A program made the position numbers and the translations under genes. Below are positions 1 to 8,178 of a DNA stretch of 48,091 nt, in pieces. Each line of letters starts with the position of its first letter. Within the stretch, counting starts at the first letter, position 1. The notes beneath the pieces were generated by a model. The model did no database searches. It was not told the DNA's origin and was given only the letters and a program-made list of their open reading frames with translations. Source of the DNA: CAYMSA01 sp964392965 (GTDB lineage Bacteria; Actinomycetota; Coriobacteriia; Anaerosomatales; Anaerosomataceae); the NCBI GenBank assembly GCA_964392965.1, contig CAYMSA010000006.1, positions 1 through 48,091 on the forward strand. The letters run 5' to 3'.

Positions 1-2
1 TG

Positions 3-227
3 ATGCCCCGGATGATGCCGGGAATGATGCCTGCGATGATGCCCAAGGTCATGCCAGCCATGCTTCAGGAGGTGTCGCGGCGTGTCGGGCCGCTTCCGGA
101 CGATATGGAAGCGCTCATGCCCGACCTGCTGCCGAAGACGATGGACAAGCTTCTGCCGAACATGCTGCCTCTCGTCATCCCGCACCTGTTGCCCGGGATG
201 CTCGCCTACATCAAGAACGAGCTCTAG
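3..227 (+). CDS. Met/Pro-repeat protein, C-terminal fragment (5' end outside window)
   Basis: The reading frame is open to the left edge and ends at TAG 225-227, so only the last ~74 residues are visible. They begin with a strict four-residue periodicity of the form M-P-x-M (Pro at visible residues 2, 6, 10, 14 and 18). A charged linker follows, then a looser Leu/Met-Pro repeat and a short helix ending in KNEL. I do not recognise a family from this tail alone. Met-Pro tetrad tails could be a membrane- or metal-interacting appendage on a larger enzyme, but that is speculation. The true start is upstream of the window and the ATG at 3 is simply internal. Confidence 0.55.
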   Translation: MPRMMPGMMPAMMPKVMPAMLQEVSRRVGPLPDDMEALMPDLLPKTMDKLLPNMLPLVIPHLLPGMLAYIKNEL

Positions 228-383
228 ACGAGGTTGCGCGGTCTTTCCCGCGGTGAGCGGCGCCGCGCGCACCACGCCTGGTCGCCCGGTCGGTTCGTGT
301 GCGTCTGCACGAGTCGGCCGGGCTATTTCCTGCTGTCACTAAACCGGGCACCCTCATCGGCCGATAGATGGAGCATGAATCGG

Positions 384-1088
384 ATGACGACAACCACAGA
401 CGGACTCATGCGGGTGCTCTCCAATGCGACGGTCTTCGATGAACTCGACGACGCCGACCTTGAGGCCGTCGCATCACTCATGACACACCGCGAGTTCCGG
501 GCGGGCACTTCACTTCCCACATGCGACGGAGACGGCGAGCTGATGTACGTCGTCGTATCCGGGCGGGTGAAAGCGACGATCACGTCGGCAAGCGGCAAGG
601 AGCTCGCGCTCGGCTACGTGGACGGTCCCGACTTCCTCTTCGATGTGCAGAGCCGTCATGGCCAGTCGTGCTTCGTCGATCTGGTGGCGATGAGCTATGT
701 GGACGCGCTCAGCTTCAACGTCGACGATCTCGAGCTGCTCATCACCGCCCACCCGCCGCTGGCTCTGCACATCATGTCCGGGCTTTCCCGCCGTCTGCGG
801 GAGGTCACGGCCCGACTCGAGGACATGGCCTTCTACGACGCGGTTCATCGCGTGAAGCGGGTGTTGCTCAACATCGCCACGGCGTCATATGAGTCCACGG
901 GCGTGCCCGTTGTCGAGGGATTCACGCACTACGAGATCGCCGCACTGGCGGGCACCTCCCGGGAGACGGCCAGCCGCGTCATCTCGACGCTGACGCGGGA
1001 CGGGCTTGTGGGCGTGCGCGGCCGCAAGATCATCGTGGATCTTATCGCTGTGAACGGTATGCTCACCGAGCGTGAGTTGACCGAATAG
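384..1088 (+). CDS. Crp/Fnr family transcriptional regulator
   Basis: This is a transcription factor with an N-terminal cyclic-nucleotide-binding-type beta-roll (roughly residues 10-120), a long dimerisation helix and a C-terminal Crp-type winged helix. The HTH core GTSRETASRVISTLTRDG is typical of the DNA-recognition helix of the family. Only two cysteines are present, spaced unlike FNR, so an Fe-S sensor is unlikely; the ligand is unknown. The reading frame stays open back to a TTG at 234. The ATG at 384 has a GGAG at 370-373 with suitable spacing, while the ATG at 375 would sit almost on top of it; 375 remains a possible alternative. It lies just upstream of a small cytochrome b5, so a redox or respiratory role is plausible but not shown. 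Confidence 0.88.
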   Translation: MTTTTDGLMRVLSNATVFDELDDADLEAVASLMTHREFRAGTSLPTCDGDGELMYVVVSGRVKATITSASGKELALGYVDGPDFLFDVQSRHGQSCFVDLVAMSYVDALSFNVDDLELLITAHPPLALHIMSGLSRRLREVTARLEDMAFYDAVHRVKRVLLNIATASYESTGVPVVEGFTHYEIAALAGTSRETASRVISTLTRDGLVGVRGRKIIVDLIAVNGMLTERELTE

Positions 1089-1101
1089 CGCACATCGCGC
1101 G

Positions 1102-1178
1102 GTCACCATGGTATGCGGGCATCGTGTCGGCGCCTGCGCCGATGCTCTGCGATGCGATTCTCCGGCTATCATGGTGAC
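1102..1178. repeat. nested inverted repeats between the Crp/Fnr and cytochrome b5 genes
   Basis: Three inverted repeats are nested around one centre. GTCACCATG at 1102-1110 pairs with CATGGTGAC at 1170-1178. GCATCG at 1119-1124 pairs with CGATGC at 1150-1155. CGGCGC at 1128-1133 pairs with GCGCCG at 1136-1141. No T-run follows. It could terminate the regulator transcript or be a structured leader or operator for the downstream gene. Confidence 0.55.
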
Positions 1179-1220
1179 GCCGCCTGAGCGCGGCGCAGTC
1201 TCGCCCAGTGAGGAGGGGCC

Positions 1221-1448
1221 ATGAGGGAGTTCACGCTCGATGAGTTGCGGGAGTTCGATGGCAAAGACGGCCGTGCCGCCTACGTGGCGTACGAAGGCGC
1301 GGTGTACGACGTGACGGGGAACGCGATGTGGGAGGACGGTGACCACTCCGGCTGGCATGCCGCCGGCGAGGACCTCACCGAGGCCCAGGAGGACGCGCCG
1401 CACGATGCATACATCACCGCGTTCCCACGGGTGGGCACACTCGTCTGA
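1221..1448 (+). CDS. small cytochrome b5-like heme-binding protein
   Basis: This 75-residue protein is a single minimal cytochrome b5 domain. The body motif AYVAYEGAVYDVTG is followed by W37, H42, H46, then AGEDLT and AP-H61; these His positions are where the short bacterial b5-like proteins carry their heme ligands. There is no signal peptide or membrane segment, so it should be a soluble cytoplasmic electron carrier or heme binder. The start is well supported by AGGAGGGG immediately upstream. It is separated from the Crp/Fnr gene by ~130 bp of inverted repeats and is followed by a convergent aldehyde dehydrogenase. The redox partner is unknown. Confidence 0.85.
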   Translation: MREFTLDELREFDGKDGRAAYVAYEGAVYDVTGNAMWEDGDHSGWHAAGEDLTEAQEDAPHDAYITAFPRVGTLV

Positions 1449-1478
1449 TTTCGGGATGCTTACCCGGTCAGAGATCGG

Positions 1479-1520
1479 ACGGCCCCGCTACTGCCCGCTC
1501 GTGGGCAGCACCGGGGCCGT
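1479..1520. terminator. bidirectional hairpin terminator between cytochrome b5 and aldehyde dehydrogenase genes
   Basis: ACGGCCCCG (1479-1487) pairs with CGGGGCCGT (1512-1520), with an inner GCCC/GGGC pairing. It sits in the convergent gap between two genes, where a shared terminator is expected. The downstream T content is modest. Confidence 0.6.
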
Positions 1521-1562
1521 TGTCGTCCGGAGGGGACTGGGTGATGGGACCGGGAGTGTGCC

Positions 1563-3017
1563 TCAGTACAGGTGGCGGATGGCGTGGTAGTCCGTGTAGG
1601 CCGAGAGTGTGGGTTCGGCGCTCATCTCACGGCCGACGCCGCTGTTCTTGATGCCGCCGAACGGCATGCCGAAGACCGTGGAGCCGAGGCCGTGGGTGTT
1701 GATGAACGTGAGCCCCGCCTCGATTTTGCGCGCCACCGCCAGGGCGCGATCGTGGTCTGTCGACCACACCGATGAGGCCAGGCCGTACTCGGTCGTGTTG
1801 GCCCAGCGCACCGCTTCGTCGACGTCGCGATAAGGGGTGAGCGGGATGACCGGGCCGAACTGCTCACAGCCGACGAGACGTGTCGTGTGGTCACGGTCGA
1901 TGACGACGTGCGGCAGGACGTAGTAGCCGTTGTCCCAGTTCCCGGGGTCGACCTTGCTGCCGAGCTGCCTGACTGACGCTCCCTCGGCACGCGCACGGTC
2001 GATGAGTTCGAGCACGAACAGGTGCTGTCGCTCGTTGTTGAGCGGGCCGAACGAGGAGCGCTCGTCGAGTCCGTGGCCGACCGCCAATTTGTCGACTTCA
2101 GCGCAGAGGCGATCGTAGAAGCTGTCGAAGATGCTTTCGGGCACGTACAGGCGCTTGATCGCGTAGCAGATCTGTCCCGAGCGCGTGAAGATGCCCTTGA
2201 TGAGGCGGGGCATGGCGGCATCGAGATCGACATCATCGAGCACGATGGCCGGGTCGTTGCCGCCGAGCTCGAGCGTGACACCCTTGAACGACTCGGCAGC
2301 GTTGCGCATGACCTCCCTGCCGGTCGCGCAGCCGCCCGTGAACGCGACCTTCTTGACGAGCGGGTGCACGGTCAGCGCCGCGCCCACATCGGCCCCTCCG
2401 TGCACGACGTTGATGACGCCCGGGGGGAACACGGACGCCATGCGCTTGAGGAGCAGCGTGAGGGCGAGCGGCGCGTTGGGCGAAGGCTTCACGACGATGG
2501 TGTTGCCGGTGGCGAGTGCGGGGGCGAGCTTCATCATGGTGAGAACAACCGGCATGTTCCACGGGACGATCGCTGCGACGACGCCGCGGGGACGCTTCTC
2601 GACGCTCGTCCAACCGCGCTCGTCGGAGCTCTCCTCGGGTTCGAGGAACGCCGGTGTGATGCCCGCGTAGTAGGCGATGTTCGCGAAGCCACCCATGAAG
2701 TCGCCCCGGACCTCCGAGAGCAGACCGCCGTGCTCGCGGACGAGCAGGGGGGCGAGATCGTCGATGGCCGCCTTGAGGACCTCGCCGGCCCTGGTCAGGA
2801 GTGCGGCGCGCTCTTCGGCGGGCACCATGCGCCAGGACATGAACGCGGCGTGTGCAGCCGTGACCGCGATGTCCACCTCGGCGGCGGTTCCCTGTGCGAC
2901 GCGTCCCACGACCGTATCGAGACGACCCGGGTCGAGCACGGTGTCATAGTCCGTGGCGGGGAAGTCCGCGCTGTTGATGAAGAGGTCGACCTGCAGTTCA
3001 GCGTTATGCTCGGACAT
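1563..3017 (-). CDS. aldehyde dehydrogenase family protein (NAD(P)+-dependent)
   Basis: This 484-residue protein is a full-length ALDH-superfamily enzyme oxidising an aldehyde to the acid with NAD(P)+. Visible hallmarks are the cofactor-binding PWNMP and KPSPNAPL stretches, FTGG, the ELGGN segment carrying the general-base Glu, and the catalytic Cys284 in SGQICYAIKR. PFGGIKNSG lies near the C-terminus. The start ATG has AAAGGA a few bases upstream. It is a single-gene unit; rlmD lies 134 bp upstream in the same orientation, too far to assume co-transcription. The substrate cannot be assigned; the Cys-Tyr after the nucleophile (often Cys-Thr) may affect specificity. Confidence 0.92.
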   Translation of the reverse strand: MSEHNAELQVDLFINSADFPATDYDTVLDPGRLDTVVGRVAQGTAAEVDIAVTAAHAAFMSWRMVPAEERAALLTRAGEVLKAAIDDLAPLLVREHGGLLSEVRGDFMGGFANIAYYAGITPAFLEPEESSDERGWTSVEKRPRGVVAAIVPWNMPVVLTMMKLAPALATGNTIVVKPSPNAPLALTLLLKRMASVFPPGVINVVHGGADVGAALTVHPLVKKVAFTGGCATGREVMRNAAESFKGVTLELGGNDPAIVLDDVDLDAAMPRLIKGIFTRSGQICYAIKRLYVPESIFDSFYDRLCAEVDKLAVGHGLDERSSFGPLNNERQHLFVLELIDRARAEGASVRQLGSKVDPGNWDNGYYVLPHVVIDRDHTTRLVGCEQFGPVIPLTPYRDVDEAVRWANTTEYGLASSVWSTDHDRALAVARKIEAGLTFINTHGLGSTVFGMPFGGIKNSGVGREMSAEPTLSAYTDYHAIRHLY

Positions 3018-3151
3018 GGGTCATCCTTTCGGATCGTCTCTCGGTTCGGACAGCGGTCCCCCGTGCATATGATGCCCGCGCAGATGTATCACGGGCAAGG
3101 GCTCACGGCAAGGTTCGTTCAGGCGATCCCGGACGATCGCTGTGGGACGCG

Positions 3152-4453
3152 TCAGCGCTCGAGCCGCGCGACGGTCTCCACGTGGTGTGTGTGCGGGAAG
3201 AGGTCCACGGGTGTGAAACGCTCTGCGCGATATCCGGCGTCTGTCAGGGCTTTGACGTCGCGTGCGAGCGTCGCGGGGTCACACGAGACATAGACGATGC
3301 GCGCGATACCCGCACTGGTGAGCGCGTCGAGGGCGCGTGTGCTGAGTCCCGCGCGTGGCGGATCGATGACCACGGCGTCGGGATGACCGAGCTCGGGAAG
3401 AGCGTACGCGGCATCGCCCGGGACGACGTCCGCGTCGAGGCCGGCCGCCTCGAGGTTCCGTCGCAGGTCGCCGAGGGCGAAGCGCGAGGACTCGACCGCG
3501 ACCACCTCGCCCGCCTTCTCGCAGAGCGGCAGCGTGAATGTGCCGACGCCCGCGTAGAGGTCACCGACCCGCATGGTGCCGTCGGGCTCGATCGCGTCTC
3601 GGACGAGCCGCTGAAGTGCCGTCGCCGCGCCGGAGTTGACCTGGAAGAAAGAGGGTGCCGAGACGGCGTACGCCGAGGAACCGAGTCGCTCATGCCAGAC
3701 TCCCGGTCCCGCGAGAACCTCGACTCGCGAGATGTCGTGCCGTTCGTGGTCACCGCGCAGGATGGTGCGCGTGAGCGTCCGGGCGCCGGTGGCCTCGGTG
3801 ATGACCCGTGCGCCGAGTGAGCGCGGGAACGCGCTACCCGCCGTCCACAGGTCGACGGCGACCTCGCCGCTCATCGAAACCCGGATGGTCGTCCGCAGGA
3901 CTTCGGGGAGACCGCGTGAGGTGAGGAAGCGGAGCGCTCCGCCGAGACGGCCCGGGATGCCCGCAGCGCGTGGGGGGAGGAGCGGACAGCGGTCGATCGG
4001 GAGCACTTCCGCCGTTCCCGCTTTCGTGTAGCCGAGGACGAGCCGGCTGCCGACCGTGGCGGTCGAGAGCTCGATCTTGTTGCGATAGCCATACGCGGAC
4101 GGCGAGGCGACGACCTCGTCGACGACCGGGTCGGTGAGTCCGCCGATGCGCGTGAGGGCGTCCGTGACGATCCGATGCTTCGCCGAGATCTGTCGCGAGT
4201 AGTCGACATGCTGCCACTGACAGCCGCCGCACGTCCCGAAGTACGGACACCGGGGTTCGACGCGGTCCGCGGAGGGAGTGGTGATAGAGATGATCTCTGC
4301 GCGGGCCCAACGGGGGTGTTCTTCGGCCACGCGGACCACGGCGTCGTCCCCGGGGCAGGAGAACGGGACGAAGACGGTCCGACCGTCGGGTAGTCGGCCG
4401 ACCCCGGCTCCGCCGCTTGCCAGGCTCTCTATGGTCACGCGGACATCGGACAT
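3152..4453 (-). CDS. rlmD: 23S rRNA (uracil-C5)-methyltransferase, RlmD/RumA-type
   Basis: This SAM-dependent RNA m5U methyltransferase has 433 residues. An N-terminal TRAM domain (about residues 1-58) is followed by a four-Cys [4Fe-4S] site (CPYFGTCGGC plus the later RCPLLPP Cys). Next come the Rossmann methyltransferase with DLYAGVGTFTLPL, the DPPRAGL motif, and the catalytic Cys in YVSCDPATLARD. Presence of the cluster points to the RlmD/TrmA superfamily; whether the target is U1939, U747 or a tRNA uridine cannot be read from sequence. The start ATG is preceded by GAGGAG. It is divergent from the PilT gene. Confidence 0.9.
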   Translation of the reverse strand: MSDVRVTIESLASGGAGVGRLPDGRTVFVPFSCPGDDAVVRVAEEHPRWARAEIISITTPSADRVEPRCPYFGTCGGCQWQHVDYSRQISAKHRIVTDALTRIGGLTDPVVDEVVASPSAYGYRNKIELSTATVGSRLVLGYTKAGTAEVLPIDRCPLLPPRAAGIPGRLGGALRFLTSRGLPEVLRTTIRVSMSGEVAVDLWTAGSAFPRSLGARVITEATGARTLTRTILRGDHERHDISRVEVLAGPGVWHERLGSSAYAVSAPSFFQVNSGAATALQRLVRDAIEPDGTMRVGDLYAGVGTFTLPLCEKAGEVVAVESSRFALGDLRRNLEAAGLDADVVPGDAAYALPELGHPDAVVIDPPRAGLSTRALDALTSAGIARIVYVSCDPATLARDVKALTDAGYRAERFTPVDLFPHTHHVETVARLER

Positions 4454-4616
4454 CGGTGGCTCCTCGAGGAATCGACCCTCACGTGGGGGTCGACAGTAGG
4501 AAAGTGGCAGTTCAGACGTTCAGGTTCACGCTGGTCGTACCGATACTCAGTATGACTGACCGTGCGGTTCATGTCGTGTGGAGGGTTCCCGCGCATGGGC
4601 TGTGTTAGGAGGAACC

Positions 4617-6260
4617 GTGTCGAACGCGACCGTACTCATCGTGCATGACGATGCCACCTTCCTCGAAGGTGCCAGGTCGGCTCTCGTTGACGTCATGCCA
4701 TCTGCAGAGGTACTCGGCGCCGTGTCGGGCCCGCGCGCCCTCGGCATCGCCCGGCAGCGACGCCCCGACGTCATCGTCGCCGATGGCGAACTCGAGGGGA
4801 TGGACGGCTACGCGCTCACCGCCGAGCTGAAGCGGGATCCCGACCTGGCGGCCATACCCGTCATGATCGTCACCGGTGAACCGACCGAAGCGACCGCCAC
4901 GCGTGCGCGTCAGGCCGGCGCTGTCGCTCACCTGCCGACCTCCGTCGAAGGTGGGACGCTTGCGGGGACCGTGCTGCGCGTGCTCGGTCGGGAGTCAGCC
5001 GTCCCGAGGCAGAGGAATGCCGTGGTCGCCGGGAGTCCGGCGCAGGCGGTCCAGGATGGACGGGCCACAGAGGGTACACGCGCGGAGCCGCAGGTATGCG
5101 TCGAGAAGCCCGTTCGCGAGGTAGCCGCGCAACCCGCGACCCGGGTGGTCGCGCCGGCGCCGGGCGAGCAGCAGCCCAGGTCGCAGGGCGACCTGCCGGA
5201 CGTCAACACGCTGTTGCGGATGATGATCGAGATGGGTGGCTCGGACCTGCACATCACGGCGGGCAGCCCTCCGGGTATTCGTGTGCGCGGCAACATCGAG
5301 CCCGTCGAAGGCGCGCGGATGCTCATGCCCCAGGACACGCGCGAGCTGCTCCTCGCGCTGCTCGATGAAGAGCAGAAACAGCGCTTCGCCGAGGAACTGG
5401 AGTTGGACTTCGCGTACAGCATCCCGGGCCTCTCACGCTTCCGGACGAATGTCTTCCGGCAGCGGAACTCGATCGGTGGTGTGTTTCGGGCCATCCCGCT
5501 GAAGATTCCGACGATCGAGGAGTTGGGGCTTCCCAAGGTCTGCACTCGGCTTGCGGAGCGTCCCCGTGGTCTCGTGCTCGTCACCGGCCCCACCGGCTCG
5601 GGCAAGTCCACGACGCTTGCAGCGATGATCGATCACATCAACAGCACGCGACCGGTCCACATCATGACGATGGAGGACCCCATCGAGTTCGTGCATCGCA
5701 ACAAGAAGGCGTACGTGAACCAGCGTGAGATCGGCGAGGACACGCACTCGTTCGCGTCGGCGCTCAAGCGCGTATTGCGACAAGACCCCGATGTGATCCT
5801 CGTGGGCGAGATGCGCGATCTCGAGACGATCTCGGCGGCGCTCACCGCGGCCGAGACCGGCCACCTCGTGCTGGCGACACTGCACACGACCGGCGGTCCG
5901 GAGACCGTCGACCGCATCATCGACGTCTTCCCGCCCTATCAGCAACAGCAGGTCCGGATGCAGCTCTCGACCTCGCTCCAGGGTGTGTTCTCCCAGACGC
6001 TGCTGCGCGGTGCCGACGGGAAGAGCCGCGTCATGGCGATGGAGATCATGCTCGGAGTACCGGCGATCAGCAACCTCATCCGTGAGGGCAAGACCCACCA
6101 GATGCCGACCATCATCCAGGGCGGTTCGGCGCTCGGCATGCAGACACTCGATCAGCATCTCAAGATCCTGCTGCAGGCAGGTCTCGTCACGTACGAGGAG
6201 GCCATCCAGAAGTCGAAGGAACCTGCCGAACTCGCTCAGATGATGGGGCGAACCGCCTGA
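4617..6260 (+). CDS. pilT: receiver domain-PilT fusion, twitching motility ATPase
   Basis: The protein has 547 residues. Residues ~4-125 form a CheY-like receiver with acidic pair D11/D12, phospho-acceptor candidate D56, T86, and no Lys at the usual site near residue 107. A Pro/Gln-rich linker (~130-195) leads to a complete PilT/GspE ATPase: GGSDLHIT, Walker A GPTGSGKST, the EDPIEF Asp box, the RQDPD/GEMRD Walker B, the TLHT His box, and the C-terminal AIRNLI-like and LDQHLKILL segments. PilT retracts type IV pili by depolymerising pilin at the inner membrane. The GTG start is set by AGGAGG at 4608-4613; the frame is open further upstream but without a ribosome site. Fusion of a receiver suggests direct signal control of retraction. 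Confidence 0.93.
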   Translation: MSNATVLIVHDDATFLEGARSALVDVMPSAEVLGAVSGPRALGIARQRRPDVIVADGELEGMDGYALTAELKRDPDLAAIPVMIVTGEPTEATATRARQAGAVAHLPTSVEGGTLAGTVLRVLGRESAVPRQRNAVVAGSPAQAVQDGRATEGTRAEPQVCVEKPVREVAAQPATRVVAPAPGEQQPRSQGDLPDVNTLLRMMIEMGGSDLHITAGSPPGIRVRGNIEPVEGARMLMPQDTRELLLALLDEEQKQRFAEELELDFAYSIPGLSRFRTNVFRQRNSIGGVFRAIPLKIPTIEELGLPKVCTRLAERPRGLVLVTGPTGSGKSTTLAAMIDHINSTRPVHIMTMEDPIEFVHRNKKAYVNQREIGEDTHSFASALKRVLRQDPDVILVGEMRDLETISAALTAAETGHLVLATLHTTGGPETVDRIIDVFPPYQQQQVRMQLSTSLQGVFSQTLLRGADGKSRVMAMEIMLGVPAISNLIREGKTHQMPTIIQGGSALGMQTLDQHLKILLQAGLVTYEEAIQKSKEPAELAQMMGRTA

Positions 6261-6300
6261 AGCTGCGCTACCATTGCATACACCGGAAAGGTAGTTGCAT

Positions 6301-6326
6301 CGGTGCACCGGGCCGCCGGTGCACCG
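6301..6326. repeat. two copies of the palindrome CGGTGCACCG, 6 bp apart
   Basis: CGGTGCACCG occurs at 6301-6310 and again at 6317-6326. Each copy is its own reverse complement, so the pair can act as two operator half-sites or fold into one perfect 10-bp hairpin with a GGCCGC loop. It lies 25 bp upstream of the OsmC-family start and 40 bp after pilT. No T-run follows, so an operator or leader structure fits at least as well as a terminator. Confidence 0.6.
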
Positions 6327-6350
6327 TCGGTGTCATGAGAGAAGGTAGCG

Positions 6351-6773
6351 ATGGACCGTGTCAACGTACGCTGGAACCGGGGGCGTCGCTTCGTCGGGGT
6401 TGACTCCTTCGGACATGGCGTCGTCATGGACGCCACAGCCGAGAACGGTGGCGAGGGGAGCGGTGTCCGTCCGCTGGAACTCGTGCTGTACGCGCTCGGC
6501 GGGTGCACGGGCATCGATGTGCTGTCCATCCTCGAAAAGAAGCGCCAGCGGGTCACCGACTTCGAGGTATACCTGGACGCGGAGAAGCGGGATGAGATTC
6601 CCCGTCTCTACAGCGATATCACGATCCGGTACCTGATCACAGGGCACGGCATCAAATCGACGGCCGTCGAGCACGCGATCGGGCTCTCGGAGGAGAAGTA
6701 CTGTTCCGTGCGCGCGATGCTCGGTCCGGATGTGCGGGTCACGAGCAGCTACGAGATCCGTGAGGCCGAGTGA
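6351..6773 (+). CDS. OsmC family protein
   Basis: This 140-residue protein is a single OsmC/Ohr-fold domain of the YhfA-like type. It has the first Cys in the helix motif ALGGCTGIDVLSIL and the second in LSEEKYCSVRAML, the two positions that form the peroxidatic pair in this superfamily. Such proteins reduce organic hydroperoxides with thiol reductants or have unknown thiol-related roles. AGAGAAGG precedes the ATG. Its stop overlaps the start of the glycosyltransferase gene (GTGA), so the two are translationally coupled and belong to one operon with the deacetylase and BshC-like genes. Confidence 0.87.
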   Translation: MDRVNVRWNRGRRFVGVDSFGHGVVMDATAENGGEGSGVRPLELVLYALGGCTGIDVLSILEKKRQRVTDFEVYLDAEKRDEIPRLYSDITIRYLITGHGIKSTAVEHAIGLSEEKYCSVRAMLGPDVRVTSSYEIREAE

Positions 6774-7498
6774 GCGTCTCTACCGCGTGTGATGCGATTG
6801 TCGTGCTGCCCGTCTACAACGAGGCGCGCACGGTGGATTCCGTGCTCGTCGCGGTGCGACGCGTCCACCGAGGGCCGATTCTCGTGGTGGACGACGGTTC
6901 CACCGACGGTACCGCCCGTGTGCTGTCCGAAATCGCGGGTCGTCTCTCGGTGACCGTCATTACCCATGAGCGCAACCTCGGGTACGGCCGCTCGTTGCAG
7001 GACGCCTTCGCGCATGCTCTTGAGTCGGGTTGCGAGGCAGTCGTGACGATGGACTGCGACGGGCAACACGAGCCCGAGCACATTCCCGAGCTCCTTCGTG
7101 CCCTCGAGTACTGCGACATCGCCTCGGGAAGCCGCTATCTGGCCGGTAGCGAGGTGCTCGGGATGGCACCCGCCGAGCGCCAGAGCGTGAACCGGCAGGT
7201 CACCCGGCACATCAACACGGTCACCGGGTGGTCGCTCACCGACGCGTTCTGTGGCTTCAAGGCGTATCGTGCCGAGGCGCTGCGCCGTCTCAGGCTGACC
7301 GAGCCGGGCTACGCCATGCCGCTCGAGCTGTGGGCGAGCGCATACCGTGCCGGGCTCAGGGTCATCGAGCTCCCGGTGCCGCGCATCTACTTCGACGGCG
7401 ACCGGTCCTTCGGACAGGAGCTGGACGACCCGGCGCACCGGCTGCAGTACTACATGCGCGTCTGGGATCGCGCGCTGACGGGAGACGACCGTGGCTGA
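6770..7498 (+). CDS. family 2 glycosyltransferase, polyprenol-phosphate-sugar synthase-like
   Basis: The protein has 242 residues with a GT-A fold. Visible motifs are VVLPVYNEARTVDSVL, VDDGSTDGT, the nucleotide-sugar metal-binding region TMDCDGQHEPEHIPELL, and SGSRYL. It has no transmembrane tail, unlike many dolichyl-phosphate-mannose synthase relatives, so it should be cytoplasmic or peripheral. It starts with GTG overlapping the OsmC stop and ends 8 bp inside the PIG-L deacetylase gene. A glycosyltransferase directly coupled to a PIG-L deacetylase suggests that it makes an N-acetylhexosamine conjugate that the deacetylase then processes. Donor and acceptor are unknown. Confidence 0.85.
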   Translation: MSVSTACDAIVVLPVYNEARTVDSVLVAVRRVHRGPILVVDDGSTDGTARVLSEIAGRLSVTVITHERNLGYGRSLQDAFAHALESGCEAVVTMDCDGQHEPEHIPELLRALEYCDIASGSRYLAGSEVLGMAPAERQSVNRQVTRHINTVTGWSLTDAFCGFKAYRAEALRRLRLTEPGYAMPLELWASAYRAGLRVIELPVPRIYFDGDRSFGQELDDPAHRLQYYMRVWDRALTGDDRG

Positions 7499-8171
7499 CA
7501 TCGTGTGCGTCGGGGCGCATCCCGATGATGTGGAGATCGGCATGGGCGGCACGGTGGCCTCGCTTGCCGCCGACGGTCTCGACGTGCTCATCGTCGACCT
7601 CACGGACGGCGAGCCGACACCGTCGGGCAGTGTCGAGCGCCGGATGGCCGAGGCGGGCCGCGCGGCCGAGATCCTCGGCTGCAGGCGGCTGACACTCGGC
7701 TTCACGAACCGCTACCTCACCGATGACACCGAGACCCGCACGGCTCTCGCCGAGGTCCTGCGCGTGGAGCGCCCGCGGATGCTCTTCGTGCCGTACCCGG
7801 AGGACGCGCATCCCGACCACATCGCAGCTGCGAGCATCGCCGAGGCGGCGCGCTTCTTCGCCAAACTGACGCGCACGTCGATGCAGGGTGAACCGCACTA
7901 CCCGGCGCGCCTCTACCGGTACATGCCCGTACACCTGCGCTCCGCTGCGACACCGTCGTTTCTCATCGACATCTCCCTGACGCTCCGCCGGAAGCTCGAC
8001 GCCGTGAGCAGCTATCAGTCGCAGTTCGGCGAGCAGACGGCGAATTCGGGGTACGTGGAGACACTCGAGGCCATCGCGCGCTACTGGGGGACACTCGGGC
8101 GCGTCGGGGCGGCAGAGCCGTTCTTCGCCCCCGAGCTTCCCGTCGTCCGCTCGGTCGTCGACCTCCTGTGA
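7491..8171 (+). CDS. PIG-L family N-acetylglucosaminyl deacetylase, BshB1-like
   Basis: This zinc-dependent LmbE/PIG-L deacetylase has 226 residues. The metal-binding AHPDDVEIGMGG is at residues ~9-20, and the second histidine motif PYPEDAHPDHIAA is near residue 105. The C-terminal DAVSSYQSQF segment also occurs in BshB1-type enzymes that deacetylate GlcNAc-malate in bacillithiol synthesis. The start GTG overlaps the glycosyltransferase by 8 bp. A BshC-like gene begins 7 bp downstream, which strengthens a thiol-pathway reading, but no canonical BshA (GT4) is present in the window. Confidence 0.85.
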   Translation: MADIVCVGAHPDDVEIGMGGTVASLAADGLDVLIVDLTDGEPTPSGSVERRMAEAGRAAEILGCRRLTLGFTNRYLTDDTETRTALAEVLRVERPRMLFVPYPEDAHPDHIAAASIAEAARFFAKLTRTSMQGEPHYPARLYRYMPVHLRSAATPSFLIDISLTLRRKLDAVSSYQSQFGEQTANSGYVETLEAIARYWGTLGRVGAAEPFFAPELPVVRSVVDLL

Positions 8172-8178
8172 GCGGAGA

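Noticed and set aside
2022..3293. 423-residue forward frame opposite the aldehyde dehydrogenase
   Set aside because: Composition is Asp/Arg/Gly/Val-rich shadow sequence, while the reverse strand encodes an intact ALDH.
6301..6326. CRISPR-like or satellite repeat
   Set aside because: Only two 10-bp copies 6 bp apart, each a palindrome; no array or cas genes in the window.
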